Made by a program: the position numbers and the translations under genes. From Lepidodermella squamata (taxonomy: Eukaryota > Gastrotricha), in the NCBI GenBank assembly GCA_047495785.1, contig JBLDXI010000033.1, positions 1,240,001 through 1,304,000 of the forward strand: 64,000 nucleotides of DNA. Reading direction: 5' to 3'. The notes under the pieces were generated by a model. The model saw nothing but the letters and a program-made list of their open reading frames with translations, had not been told where the DNA came from and did no database searches. Shown piece after piece: positions 9,623 through 21,036 of this stretch (within the stretch, counting starts at the first letter, position 1; every line of letters begins with the position of its first letter).

Positions 9623-12600
9623 ATGAAATTGCTAGTCATGATAATGGCCGCCGTGATCGCCGACATGGTGCGATGCGGCGAGTGGGCTCGTTGCTTCTCG
9701 CAATTCGATGACTCATTCACTACTTGCCGCGAAACACCTACCGGCTGCTATCGGCTGCGCGAATATCAAGTGAGGTGCAATGCTTGGGGAAATACTTTGA
9801 AAGAAACGGTTATATTTTACAGCTTGGAGACTCTACTTCAGATCAATTGTCTTGTACGAGGGCGGTAGGTTTTCCCGATTTAGCTATTTTCAACTTTTTT
9901 TATTCTCTCCTCAATAGACCGCTCGATTGTGTTATAGATACGCCACTTACGCGGTAACGTGCCGGCCTGGCACTCCTGGATGCGGGAAAACAAATGAAAT
10001 CATGGTTAGTTACATACTTAGAAACTCGAAATTTAATTCCGGAATATCTTTCGTTTTATAAAAATCACATCTTCAAAAACATTTCGCGAATTTTGACCCG
10101 ATATCTGAGCGCTAAGCGAAGCCCGATTTTGTTAGGGCATATTATGAAAATAATTTATTGCTTACATTTTTGCACCTGCGGCGGATTGGGCGGTTTTTCC
10201 CAAAAATTTTAAACGCATGTTTCGGCGATTTATTTATTTAAAATTATGAGTTCTGTTGGGAGTGGGACCCACTTCAATCGCGAGTATTGCAAAGTTGTTC
10301 CTGGAATCCATAACTGTATCAGCCCTGGAATAATTAGCTCAATTATTGCAGGTTGGTGGTTCTTATAATGGAGCGTACCCATTTAGAACGAATCTAGCGG
10401 CCTGTGCTACAGACTACATCAATTTTCCGGTAAGTATTAAGATTACAACAGCTGTAGAGATTAAAAATGAACATTATTTTCACAGAATCGAAACTTCAGC
10501 GCTTGCGTTGATGCTGCTCAAAAGTTTGTCACCTGCGTGCCGAGCGAGTTTTCGTGTCCTAATGGGGTAATAAATCTGCCTGTTTATCTATTAATTCATC
10601 TATTAAATGGCGGTATAATATAGACAAAATCTACGAATTACTCGGGTTTGGAACCTTGCATTCGCAGTTTAAGCAGTGAGTTTTCAGTTACGAATTTTCT
10701 CCGATCGGTCGATGGAGCCTCTGCTGATTTATATTGTTATATGATTCATTTCGAAACCGTTATTCTAAAAAATTTCGAAGGCGAAGCTGCTGATTCGGTC
10801 AAGCCGCACATTCGTTGTTTCAATGCTGTCACGCGTGAGTTCACTGGTTGCAAGTTGAGCAGCAGCGGCTGCGGCGCCAATGAAACCAGTGAATTTTCGA
10901 CTGGTATCTACCGAAATAAAGCAAACTGCTTATCATGGGTAAGCTCAAGTCCGAGAAATGCGATCACTTGACTGATAAATTATCTCTCCGCATTAGTATG
11001 CTGTCCAATGCGATACGGCGAACGGCAAGAGGTGCTACAACATTTGTCCGACGGGTTCAACCATGGCGAGCTTTTGACTTTGAGCCGAGATTACTCATTT
11101 GAATTTTCAATTAAATCAGGGGATCATCTATGCGAATTCAACGAAGTTTGCTGATAACCACGCGGCCTGCATGAATGATGTGAAACCTGGTATGGTCTGA
11201 ACTCTTTACCTTTTATAGGCTATTCACAATATCTGAAGAAATTTACTCGAAAACAGCCAATGGGAGAGATTGAAGCGAAAATTCACAAGAAAAACGAGAA
11301 AATTGTAGAGTGTTGAACATAGGGCAAAAAACGATTTTCTCCTGATATGGGGGTTATTTTCGTAGCTGCCTTTATCGATAAAGTTAACTTTATCCCATAA
11401 TGTCGACTTTATCGCCTGGAAATAAAGTCGACTTTATGACCGGTATGATTTTCGAACATAAAGTCAACTTTATTTCACTAAAATCGGCTCGCAAACATAA
11501 ATGTACTACGGCCGATAAAGTCGACCGGCCTCGACTTTACCGCCTTAAAGTCGACTTTAACGGCCGATTTTTGTCCGAAATCAAGCGTTTTGACCTCAAA
11601 AACACTTGCTGACCTAATTGTATAAGAATCATAGCAATATAAAAGCTGGTAAGAAGTAGGTCACGACTGATGATGAGCAATTTGAAACTGGCGCCTAGTT
11701 TTTATGCCAGATAGAGCCAACTTTATCCGATAAAGTCGACTTTAGCTAATGAAGACTTCGAAAATACTTAGTCGCCTTTATAATTAAACCAACATTAGCT
11801 AATGTCGACCTTATCAGATAAAGCTGGCTTTATCGATAGAGTCGACTTAACCATGAAGACAGCTTCGAAAATAACCCCCATCTTCGGTTATCGCCGAAAA
11901 AATTGATTGTAACCGATCGTGGGCTCGGTTATGTCGGGAAATCTAATCCGGCATTACTGAGTTTTTTTAATGGTTTTTAGGCTCCCAAATTGGCGCCCAG
12001 ATGGGTGCCATATTGCTGATCGGAATTACTTGAAATTTTCTTATTGTTACCACCATCGCCAAATATAGCATTCGCTCAAAAAATATAGTGTTAGTACCCA
12101 TGCTCATGCAATATTTTACGATATAGCACTCGTAATTCATTCATATCTGGATGTTCTCCGCACTCGATTTTACTCATCTCAACTCGCCTCCGGCTCGTTT
12201 CGTTTAGTATTTACCGCAATTTTTCGTATTTTACTTATTTAAAAAAAATTGATAGGTAAAAAAGTTAAGAGTTGCAACAGTGGCGGAAAAACAGACGCAA
12301 CGCGCGCCAAAGAGAGACCCGAATATAAAAATATAGATTTTCACATACTTACGCAGATTGGCATATCCCCTTAACATAATTGTAAGTTATGTTTTTTGGA
12401 GCTTGAAATTGAGCACAAACAGGTAAGAATGGTTTAATATTATTCAACTGAACCATCCTGTTAAACTGGGGTTCGATGCTTCTGCTTTAACAGCAATTTG
12501 CAACCTGACTTCTATAACTCTCAATAAATGTTGATAGCCAAGTATTTTGTGGTTCGAGCGGACACCTACCCAATGGGGGCTCTCAGATGCCGCAATGGTG

Positions 12601-15600
12601 GCGGGCGGCTAGCGCAACCGACGACAACCGGCGAGCTAGCGGCTGCGAAGGTGGTTGCTGCTGGCGCATCCTACTACATTGGGCTGACGGCCAAGTTTCG
12701 CTACGCCTTCGACAACTCGATAATGACCGGACTGCCGGTGTTTCCAAAAGGGTACATGAACGTGCCCGCAGGCACCGGTGACTGTAAGTCGAGCGTTAAA
12801 AAATGAAATATCTACTCTATACTTTTGTCCGACATAGGTGCCTCTATCGTAGGGCTTAGGGATATCGATCCGCTCCTAATGCGTCCATGTACTGATACAC
12901 TGAGCCACATTGTGTGTCAAGATGCAGCTACGGTAGGTCATGGAGACGGGCTTTTCTCGTAAATATATGTAGAAAACTTTATTGTGAACGACGAAGAAGA
13001 AAGCCAGCCTTGCAAGTGTTGTCCGCGACAGTTAAGAGTGTTAATGCGGTTGGAAGGGCTCGGACGTGTGAGATGTACGATTGAATGAGATGTACGACGT
13101 GTGAGACTGTCGGCAAATACACGCTGCAAATTTTTCCGTAATTTCTAAACTTTCAGCATACGACGCTATGAACTAGACTTGCAAACAAGTACATTCCTAG
13201 GATTACTACCAACAGAACGGCTTAGCACAGGATATTTGTTCTTCTTGGCCTATTTTTTATCTATAACTTCCTTCTTCAACTTGATTACGTATCTTGAGCA
13301 ATGTTAGGCTGAGCTTGTTTCTTCTCCTCATTGTGTTAAAAGTAGTAAGTTGAACTTTGACTCGCAGGTTGATTGGTCAATTTATCGTTGCTATGACTCC
13401 GGGATGAATCAATTTTGTCGTGCGAGCATTTTATATTTATGTAAAACATGACCTTGTCATACCCTCTGCACGGTTTCCAATGACCACGAGCGTAAACTCC
13501 ATATTAATCGTGGCAAATTACTGCGGCAAAAAACACTTGTTGCAAAAAATCTTATGGATCGCACGACCATAATGTTTCATCCGGGAGTCATAGCAATGAT
13601 CGATTGACCAATCAGCGCGCGCCCAGAATTCTACTATTTCGTTCAAGCACAATGCTTCGATTTTTTTCACCCAAAATCGCTCTCAATGTCGAAACCATTG
13701 CCCTCACCGTCGCTATCCTATTGATCAGCCAGGTTGACGCATTTTCTTGTGCTGGCCAAGCGACATTTAGAACTTCGTACTGTACAGTCTGGTACACGGG
13801 ATGACACTTCGACCCACAGGAAACAAGGCCGAAATGCGCATGAGACGTACCAGGACGCGGCGCTTCGATTTAGATGCCTGATTTTTGTGTTATTTTTTAA
13901 TAAGTTCCAAAGGTCGTTGTGGCCAAAAATAACCTCATTAGCAGCGATCGTGATTTTTCTTCTGCGACCAGAAAAAATCTCATTCATGAAAATCACGTAA
14001 TTATAAGCAAACATTGTACAGGGACCGGCAGAAGTTATTCTACAGACGCATTTGTTATAATCATTATTGTCATCATTAGGAGTCATGTGACCGTCAACTT
14101 CTTCAACTTCTTCAACCCCATACGCGAAATTTCGGCATGAAATTGAAGAAGTTGAAGAAGTTGACGGTCACATGACTCCTAATGATGACAATAATGATTA
14201 TAACAAATGCGTCTGTAGAATAACTTCTGCCGGTCCCTGTATGACCACTTAAAAGTCCAATCCAATGCGCACGCTGATTGGTCAATCGATCGTTGCTATG
14301 ACTCCCGGATGAAACGTTCTTTCGTGCGATCCATAAGATTTTTTGCAACAAGTGTTTTTTGCGCTGCAGCAATTTACCACGATTTATATGGACTTTACGC
14401 TCGTGGTCAATGGAAACCGGGCAGAGGGTGTGGCAAGGTCATTTTTTTCATTAATAAAATTCATAAATTTTCATAAAATAATTAATTTGTGGATCGCACG
14501 GCAGAAATGTTTCATTCCGGAGTCATTAGCAACGATAAATTGACTAATCAGCGTGCGCACCAAGGTTCAACTTTTACCAGTGGTTCCACAATGAAGATCA
14601 GTTTTTTGCAGTTCAGATCTCGATGAAGATCTCTATCTTAAAGAAAACGGCGGGGTCGCGAAAAGATCGGTTGTATTTTGTTTTCAATTATAATAATTTT
14701 TATTATCGATGGCAAATAAATTTTATATTCAATAAAATATTTGCTATCGAAAGCAATTATTAAGCACACTTATGCTAAACACGTCACGTGATTATTTACC
14801 CTAACCCGGGAGCTTCGAAGCCGCTGCGTCTAGTTACGTCTCATGGAAATACGTTGTGAATCTCTACAATGAATTCCCTGAGATGACTCTGAACTAATTT
14901 TTTGATAAACAATCGCTTCATTTCGTTTTGCAGCGCAAAGTACGATTATTCCGGCAAAGCAATGACTTCAACGCCGCAATGGCATTTTGCGAGGCCAAGG
15001 GAATGATTATGCTCAGCTTCAAGAAAGATTTCGAATACTTGCGAGTCCTGATCCTAATGCATTTCAAATACGAGGCTAACATGGCGGTATGGGCTGGATT
15101 CAAGCGCGATCGCACGGCGCCATACTACGCGTGGCTGAACACACAGCCGTACGGCAGCAACGACGCTCTGCCCGATGGGATTGGTGGATCGACAGTCTTC
15201 AGCGACGCCAAATCATGTAAGTTATTACTCACCACAGGGAACATCAACGAACATCCGTGTCATAGGCGGTGCAATGGCCCCGGATGGCTCGCTCTACGCT
15301 GTTGCTTGCACGACATCGTTACCAGCTCTGTGCGAGCTTCCTTCAGGTGAGCCAGCTTCCTGAACAAGAGATATAATTTGATGGTCATAACCTTGGCCTG
15401 AAACAAGGCCAACACTGTAAAACCCCATTTTTCGCGGTGACTTTGAATTCGCGGTCCTGCCCTGTCAGGATGAGTTGCGCAACTTGGCTGCATAACTCGC
15501 TTCACGAAAGTTTCACGGAACAAGATTCGAATCTACGCGAATCGTGTTTCCGCTGACACACGCGGTACCGTTTCGTGCGCGCGGTTAGAACAATGAGCGC

Positions 15601-18600
15601 ACTCGGATGCGCGAAATCAACTCCAATAAGCTAGCAAGTGGTTTTTAGTGAACTTTGGACCGCGTGCGCCGATGTCAATGGTGAATTTCGGATTTTATTT
15701 TCGGTTTTTACACCAAAATGAAGTTCGCGAAACGCTCTTTCTTTGAATATAGATTCTCACTAGGAAATACTGATGGTAAATAGTTTGACGTTCGCGACAA
15801 ATTACTTCGTGGCAGTGCGCGCACGCGCGATATTTAAGGTGGACGTAAAACTTTCTCCCATTAAATTTTTCGAGCGAGAACCCTATATTCAATAGAAAGA
15901 GCTTTGCCTGAATTTCATTTTGGTGTAAAAACCGACAATATTTCCCCAAGTTTTCCATTGCTATCAGCGCGTGCGGTCGAAATTCTGAAGTTGCTGTTTT
16001 TTGCGCGTTTCAATCAGCCAATTGGAGAAGTGCGCGTCCATTGTTTTCAAACAATGGTCACAAATCATGATTACGCTGAACACCGCGCGTTGCCTTGTGT
16101 AATACTCACAAGCGCGTTGCCGAACTAGCTCCGCCCTGATCGGCCATTGGTCGACAGTTGCGCTTATCGAAAAAAGCAATAACACCTCAGAGCAAAAAAC
16201 TTTAACCATAACCTGTAAACGCGCTAGAAAACTTGCCCTGATATTTGCGTGGTTTTTTTGGGATGAGCAAATTTTCGCTGGTCAGAAATTTTCGCGAGAC
16301 AAAAATTTTCGCTGGATTGTAATTTTCGCGGATCTTAAATTCGCGGTCCCTTCATACCGCGAAATAACCGCGAAAAGTAAGTCACCGCGAAAATTAAGGG
16401 TTTTACACTTACACCAACGCTTGAATGAAAGAAGCTGCGTTTATTGTGACACCCCACCATTATCGAACAAAATTGCAATACCAGGGTAAAAAAAACTGCA
16501 GAATCTCGTTTCGTTCAGTCAAGAGTGCCCTGACGATATCTTAATAGCGTTTCAAAACGAAATTAATCGACTTATTTGCGCTACAGCGACCTGCGACCCG
16601 CCATGCCAAAATGGCGGCTCCTGTTTCGATGCAAACGTTTGCATGTGCACCGACAGCTACACAGGTTCCACATGCGAGAAAGGTAATCATATGGCGAATT
16701 TCACCATGTGCTTATTACTTGCATAAAATATAAAATGCAATTGCTCTACAGCCCGGTGGTTCATCGCATCAGGTGGCCCACAGCCTTACTTTGAGGCGAT
16801 ACGAGCATGCCAGGCCGACGGAGGTCAACCAGCGTCTTTTGAATCCAAAATGCTTGCAGTAACTCAACAACAAGATTTCTGGTCTGCACAGGCGGCATCG
16901 TACACGTTCGAAGATGGGCAATTACTGGACTGGGCTTTGAAGCCGGTCAGCTGGTTCCCTGGCAAACCAGAAGGTTACGGATGTAAGTTGTTCCTTATAG
17001 GGGTTGCCAAATCTATCATGCATCTATGAATCCCGTCTGTTCGAAAAAACGAGCCGGGTTCGCTGCACGAATTTAAGGTTTCTAATGTAAGGTTTTGTTC
17101 CTTGTGGTGCAATATTCCCTGGATGATTGAGTGGCTGTGTAGTCTGGCAATGTGTTTCTCAACTTCTTATAATGAACAAGTCTCATTTAAAATGTCCATT
17201 TATCATAAACTTTGCGTACCGCGTATGGGCAAAATTCGAAGTGGCCCGAGACAGACAAAACACTGCTTTCCGGTCGGGCTCGGACATGCAGAGCCAGAGC
17301 TGGACTTAGAACCTTCCTAAAATGGCACGCTTTTCTGATTTTCTGCAAGCCGCAGCATCCTGATATGGATGGTACGTCTGATCCTTTCTGTTTCAAATGC
17401 AGGCGTGGCGTTGCGCATCGACTCTTCATCATCTTACGGCTACGACGATGTTGACTGTACGACGTTTACACTTACGGATATCTACTGTGCAGATCCGAGC
17501 TCGGTATTTCTTTGAAGAGTATTATTGACGACAGATCTTACCTGCTTCCTCATTTCAGGACGTGGTGGCGTTGCAGAGCAGTGGAACAGCCATGTCGTGG
17601 GAGGATGCGAACACGCTGTGTAAAGATGCGTCCAAAATCCTTCCTATAGCCGCCGATTCTAAGTCCATGTCGGCCCTCGCAGCCGCGTATCCATCCGCCG
17701 GCAAAATATTTTTGAACGCAAAAAACCGGGATTATCCTTATTTGTTTCATGACTTTCGACTTGGCGACACCGTTGGGGTCGCCACTCGACCTTTCCCGTG
17801 TAAGTTTCAGTGAAATGCGTAAAATTACGGTCTTGAACGGTAAAGCATGAAACCCCCTAATCAAAAAGATCGAAATATCGAGGATATCGTTAGCGTCGTT
17901 CGAAAGCCCGGAGGTAATGGAGCTTTCACAAATGTGTCCGACGGCAGAGTGTAGCGAAACGTCGGATAGCGTTATCATAGGCACTTCGGACGCGCGCGCG
18001 GTCGGACGCCCGAAGTTTCTATGTTGTTCTATTGTATTTCTGAACGCATTATTACTGAACGAAATATTTTCAAAATTCGACCTTGATACATAATAATTTC
18101 AATTTTTTTGCGTGTAAGAAAGCACTGGCTATCAGATTTTGCACTCTACGCCCGATGACGTTACACAGTTTTCTGAGCTGACAATTTTCCAATTTACGTT
18201 AAAAAGCGAAAAAGAATTATTTTTTTTCAAATTTTAGTAGCCTAACGCCTTCTACTCGACGAGCTGATTCAGAGTCTTTTTCAGCGTCTCGAAAAAGTGA
18301 ATAGGTGATGAGTTTACCCTGGAAAACGTTTTGCATGTAAACATGCGGGGGCTGTTTTTCAAATTGGAGTTTTAGAAAAAAAGGAACACAGTTTTTGAAA
18401 AATGTCCGAAACTAGTAAAGTTATTAACGAATTAACGACCATTGTTCTTTGATTGGGTTTCACTTCCTTCCCTTGCAAATAGAACCGATCCAACAACAGA
18501 TTATCATATAATTTGTAAGGTATTTTTATGAAATCACTCTTTTGTAAATTTTTATAGATGTCCCTCTCAGGTTTGGTATCTTAATAATCATTTATTTTTT

Positions 18601-18795
18601 AAGTTGCAGTGGGTTAAATTTTAATTTATGGAGTGCCTATTTTAGGAGACCTCAAGTCCCCAAAAATGGCTGTTACAATCATTTACAATTTGCATTTGTA
18701 TTCAAGGTTACAACTCAAATGGAGTGAAAGTCATCCCATGCAATAGCTCTCTACAGATGGTATGCGTTCGCCTGCCAGGCCTCGAGGAACTTTAA
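9623..18795 (+). CDS. Secreted multi-domain C-type lectin protein with Cys modules and EGF (gene A)
   Basis: Eighteen exons can be joined in frame: 9623-9769, 9823-9864, 9918-10004, 10352-10429, 10486-10566, 10624-10675, 10781-10938, 10997-11065, 11120-11189, 12538-12783, 12838-12932, 14934-15216, 15266-15346, 16587-16682, 16752-16982, 17403-17503, 17559-17799, 18707-18795, about 748 residues. Order: signal peptide; a series of cysteine modules (C-x8-C-x5-GC pattern); CTLD 1 (from KYFVV); CTLD 2; one EGF domain (CDPPCQNGGSC...CMC); CTLD 3; CTLD 4 ending MVCVRLP. None of the CTLDs keeps EPN/QPD or WND, so calcium-dependent sugar binding is unlikely. The intron at 11066 would have a GC donor. 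Long introns 9, 11 and 13 each carry an inverted-repeat element. It is paralogous to the gene at 58930: both start with RCF...CRxxxxGC...YQ and a phase-0 intron. Exon joins are by eye; some ends may shift. Confidence 0.7.
11347..11881. mobile_element. Non-autonomous DNA element with TIR ATGGGGGTTATTTTCG
   Basis: The 16-nt end ATGGGGGTTATTTTCG at 11347 recurs inverted at 11866-11881, with further near-match inward (AGCTG). Between them the dyad AAAGTCGACTTTA and relatives (AAAGTTAACTTTA) recur many times, so the interior is full of short palindromes. There is no coding capacity. It sits in the intron 11190-12537 of lectin gene A. Confidence 0.65.
13338..14585. repeat. Pair of inverted MITE copies flanking a perfect palindrome
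   Basis: Two related copies of a roughly 280-330 nt element (about 13345-13625 and 14255-14580) lie in opposite orientation. Each copy has its own terminal inverted repeats containing TTGGTCAAT...CGTTGCTATGACTCC. Between them 14018-14115 and 14143-14240 are exact reverse complements (98 nt each, 27-nt loop). No protein is encoded. The whole lies in intron 11 of lectin gene A. Confidence 0.7.
15417..16406. mobile_element. Roughly 1-kb TIR element with nested inner inverted repeat
   Basis: The ends are GTAAAACCC...TTTTCGCGGTGACTT at 15417 and its inverse at 16406; blocks of AATTCGCGGTCC also recur inverted near each end. Inside, about 15700-15780 and 15860-15950 form a second inverted repeat that includes TTTTTACACCAAAATGAA. 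No transposase frame is visible, so it is probably a non-autonomous element. It lies in intron 13 of lectin gene A, just before the EGF exon. Confidence 0.65.
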
Positions 18796-19262
18796 CTGCA
18801 GAACCACGCTTGCTCGAATGAAACTTACAATTTATGATATAAAATGTGAAACAGCGTAATGATTTTCTCAACGACGCTAACGTTGTCATGTGATACTTAG
18901 TTTGAAAGAATAAATCCTAGGTCCCTGCCGCTGACAAGAAAAAACTGGTCATTTCCTTTATGTTTTCATGGTTGTAAGACAGTTCAGCAGAACTTAGTTC
19001 AACGACGTCACTCTGGTAGACAATTTACAAGTAAAACAAACTGCAATGTGTGTGAAATTTATGACAGGGTATATTTAAGTGTTGTAATAAGCGGCAAAAC
19101 ACCTGTTGAAGTGTGGAAAATGATTAACGCGCACTTGAGCCCTGACAGTATACCGCCAATCCACAACATCGGCGCAAAATATAACGTTACATCAGTATAC
19201 AACGTAAAACACACTGATACTTGTAATATGTAGAAGACGAAATTTCACCGTAATAAGCGCAC
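18796..19262. other. Intergenic region upstream of K2P channel 3
   Basis: No gene is supported. It contains at 18970-18989 the 20-mer GGTTGTAAGACAGTTCAGCA, which recurs exactly at 56882-56901 upstream of the Cys-loop channel pseudogene. A short open frame at 19048-19233 has no recognisable content. Confidence 0.4.
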
Positions 19263-20893
19263 ATGGAATCTAAAACTTTATGTGTAGTTACAATCGTCCT
19301 ACTTCTCTACCTGATAGCTGGCGGGTTCATTTTCCAGAAATTCGAGCGAATCGAAGCTGATCAGTTATTTGCTAGTCGAAATTTCACTTCAGTACTACTG
19401 CCCGGTCGCAATTGGACAGATAACGATAGTTTGATATTCAGCAGGCTTTTCAACAAAGTCATTTCTGACCTTCAAAATCAAACTTCATCTCTACAGAATC
19501 TTAAGGTAGTTTCCATCAATAGCACTGTTTTGAAGTTCGACCGGTGGAACAAAACAATCGTTGTCCACACCTTTGTCGAGGCTCTGAATGACAACTGGAA
19601 TTTTTATAATGCTTGTAAGATTGAAATTTTAGATTAATTCAACTAATTTTTCCATTTTTTTAGTATTTTACGCTACGACATTGATTGCGACAGTCGGTTT
19701 CGGTTTCATCAATGTTAAAACTGATGGCGGGAAATTATTTGCCTGCTTCTACGCCATCTTCGGAGTTCCTATCCTTGGCGTCTGGTTGCGGTTAATCGGC
19801 GAAAATATTCTCATCGGCGCCAAGAAACTGCTCAGGAAAATGAAAGTTGCCCATGATCAGCGGAGGAAATTTTTCCTCGGCCAAGCCGTTATTCTCGTAC
19901 TAGCTGGTTGCGTGATTTTCTTACTATGCCCAGGAATTCTTTTCGCCCACATGGAAGGCTGGGATTATTTGGCAGGATTTTATTGTAAGAAAAATCCTCG
20001 AATTATTTTGAATTTTGGCGAATTTTTTATCAGTCTCAGTGATGAGCTTGACGACGATTGGTCTCGGCGATTTAGTAGCCGGAGCTCAGGACGAAGCTCC
20101 TGGTTGGTACCGTGTCTTCATCAATTTTTGGCTGCTATTCGGCCTAGCCTGGCTATCCATCATTATTTCATTGGCTCGAGCTGCTTTCCAACTTAGAGCA
20201 ACAAAAACCGTGAAAAAATTAGCTCAATTCGCAATGGCTGTGAGTTTTGACCTTATTTAAATCGCACTCTAATGATTTTGACCTAATTTTAAGAGCCGAA
20301 AAAGCCGCCGGCGGTCGTCATTCGCCGGGACACGACGCGTTTCGGTTTTGAAAGCTCAAATTTCCGTGGATTTTAGCCCTCATCATTTGAGGAATGATTT
20401 GTCGAACCCGATTCGAGGCCAAAGGACTTATTTCTACAATTCGAATCGAGCTAATGATGAAAACCTTTTCACGACCCTGCAATCTATTGCGGATGGTGAC
20501 GAGCCACCGATAACGTTTACAGCCAATAGAATGATGAGGCCTCGGCTATTCACTAGACACATGTCGTTGATACCTCCAGAGGTACAAACTGGATCGAAAT
20601 ACGAACGCTCTATCAGCCATGGTGTAAATCATATGAGGCAGCGAACGCCTTCGGGTAAAACCGAACCACTCGGAGTGGAAAATTGTGCTTTCAGCGGCGA
20701 AGAAGACGATAGCAATGCGAAAGTTCAAACAGAGGACTTGAAGCCACCGATTCTGACTCAGCAATCTATCAGGAACTCACATCTTCGAAAATCGATTTGG
20801 AACATGACGGCGTTGGACGAGCATGGTGTTATCAGTTCGGTTGACAGCAGTGAAACAGTTGCTATTTTACGACCTCGAAGCTTATCTGTTTGA
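19263..20893 (+). CDS. Two-pore-domain (TWK/K2P) potassium channel 3
   Basis: Four exons (19263-19614, 19664-19984, 20034-20239, 20294-20893) give about 492 residues. The layout matches the other two K2P genes: M1, glycosylated cap, pore 1 ATVGFGF, GVPILGVWL, pore 2 TTIGLGD followed by LVAGAQDEAPGWYRVF, M4 and a cytoplasmic tail of about 200 residues. The last three introns sit at the same positions and phases as in the 6893 gene; the first intron of that gene, in the cap, is missing here. It is closest to channel 2 in pore sequence. It is separated from its sisters by the lectin gene, so the cluster was broken by insertion or rearrangement. The function as a background K+ channel is inferred from the family. 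Confidence 0.9.
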
Positions 20894-21036
20894 ATACATT
20901 TCTGTTTCTGATAAATCAAAGAAATTGATACTTTACGGTTCAGCCATTTTTTTATTGCGATCATATTGCCAATTATAGGCTCATAATTTCACTGAAATGC
21001 GTAACAGTTTTCATTGTTCTCTCATTGTGCAGATGT

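Noticed and set aside
13604-14372. Open frames of 60-120 codons around the palindrome
   Set aside because: They overlap the inverted repeats and have no domain or codon signal; they are inside a lectin intron.
15695-16209. Open frames inside the 1-kb TIR element as a possible transposase
   Set aside because: Under 90 codons each, no DDE or helix-turn-helix signs; the element is treated as non-autonomous.
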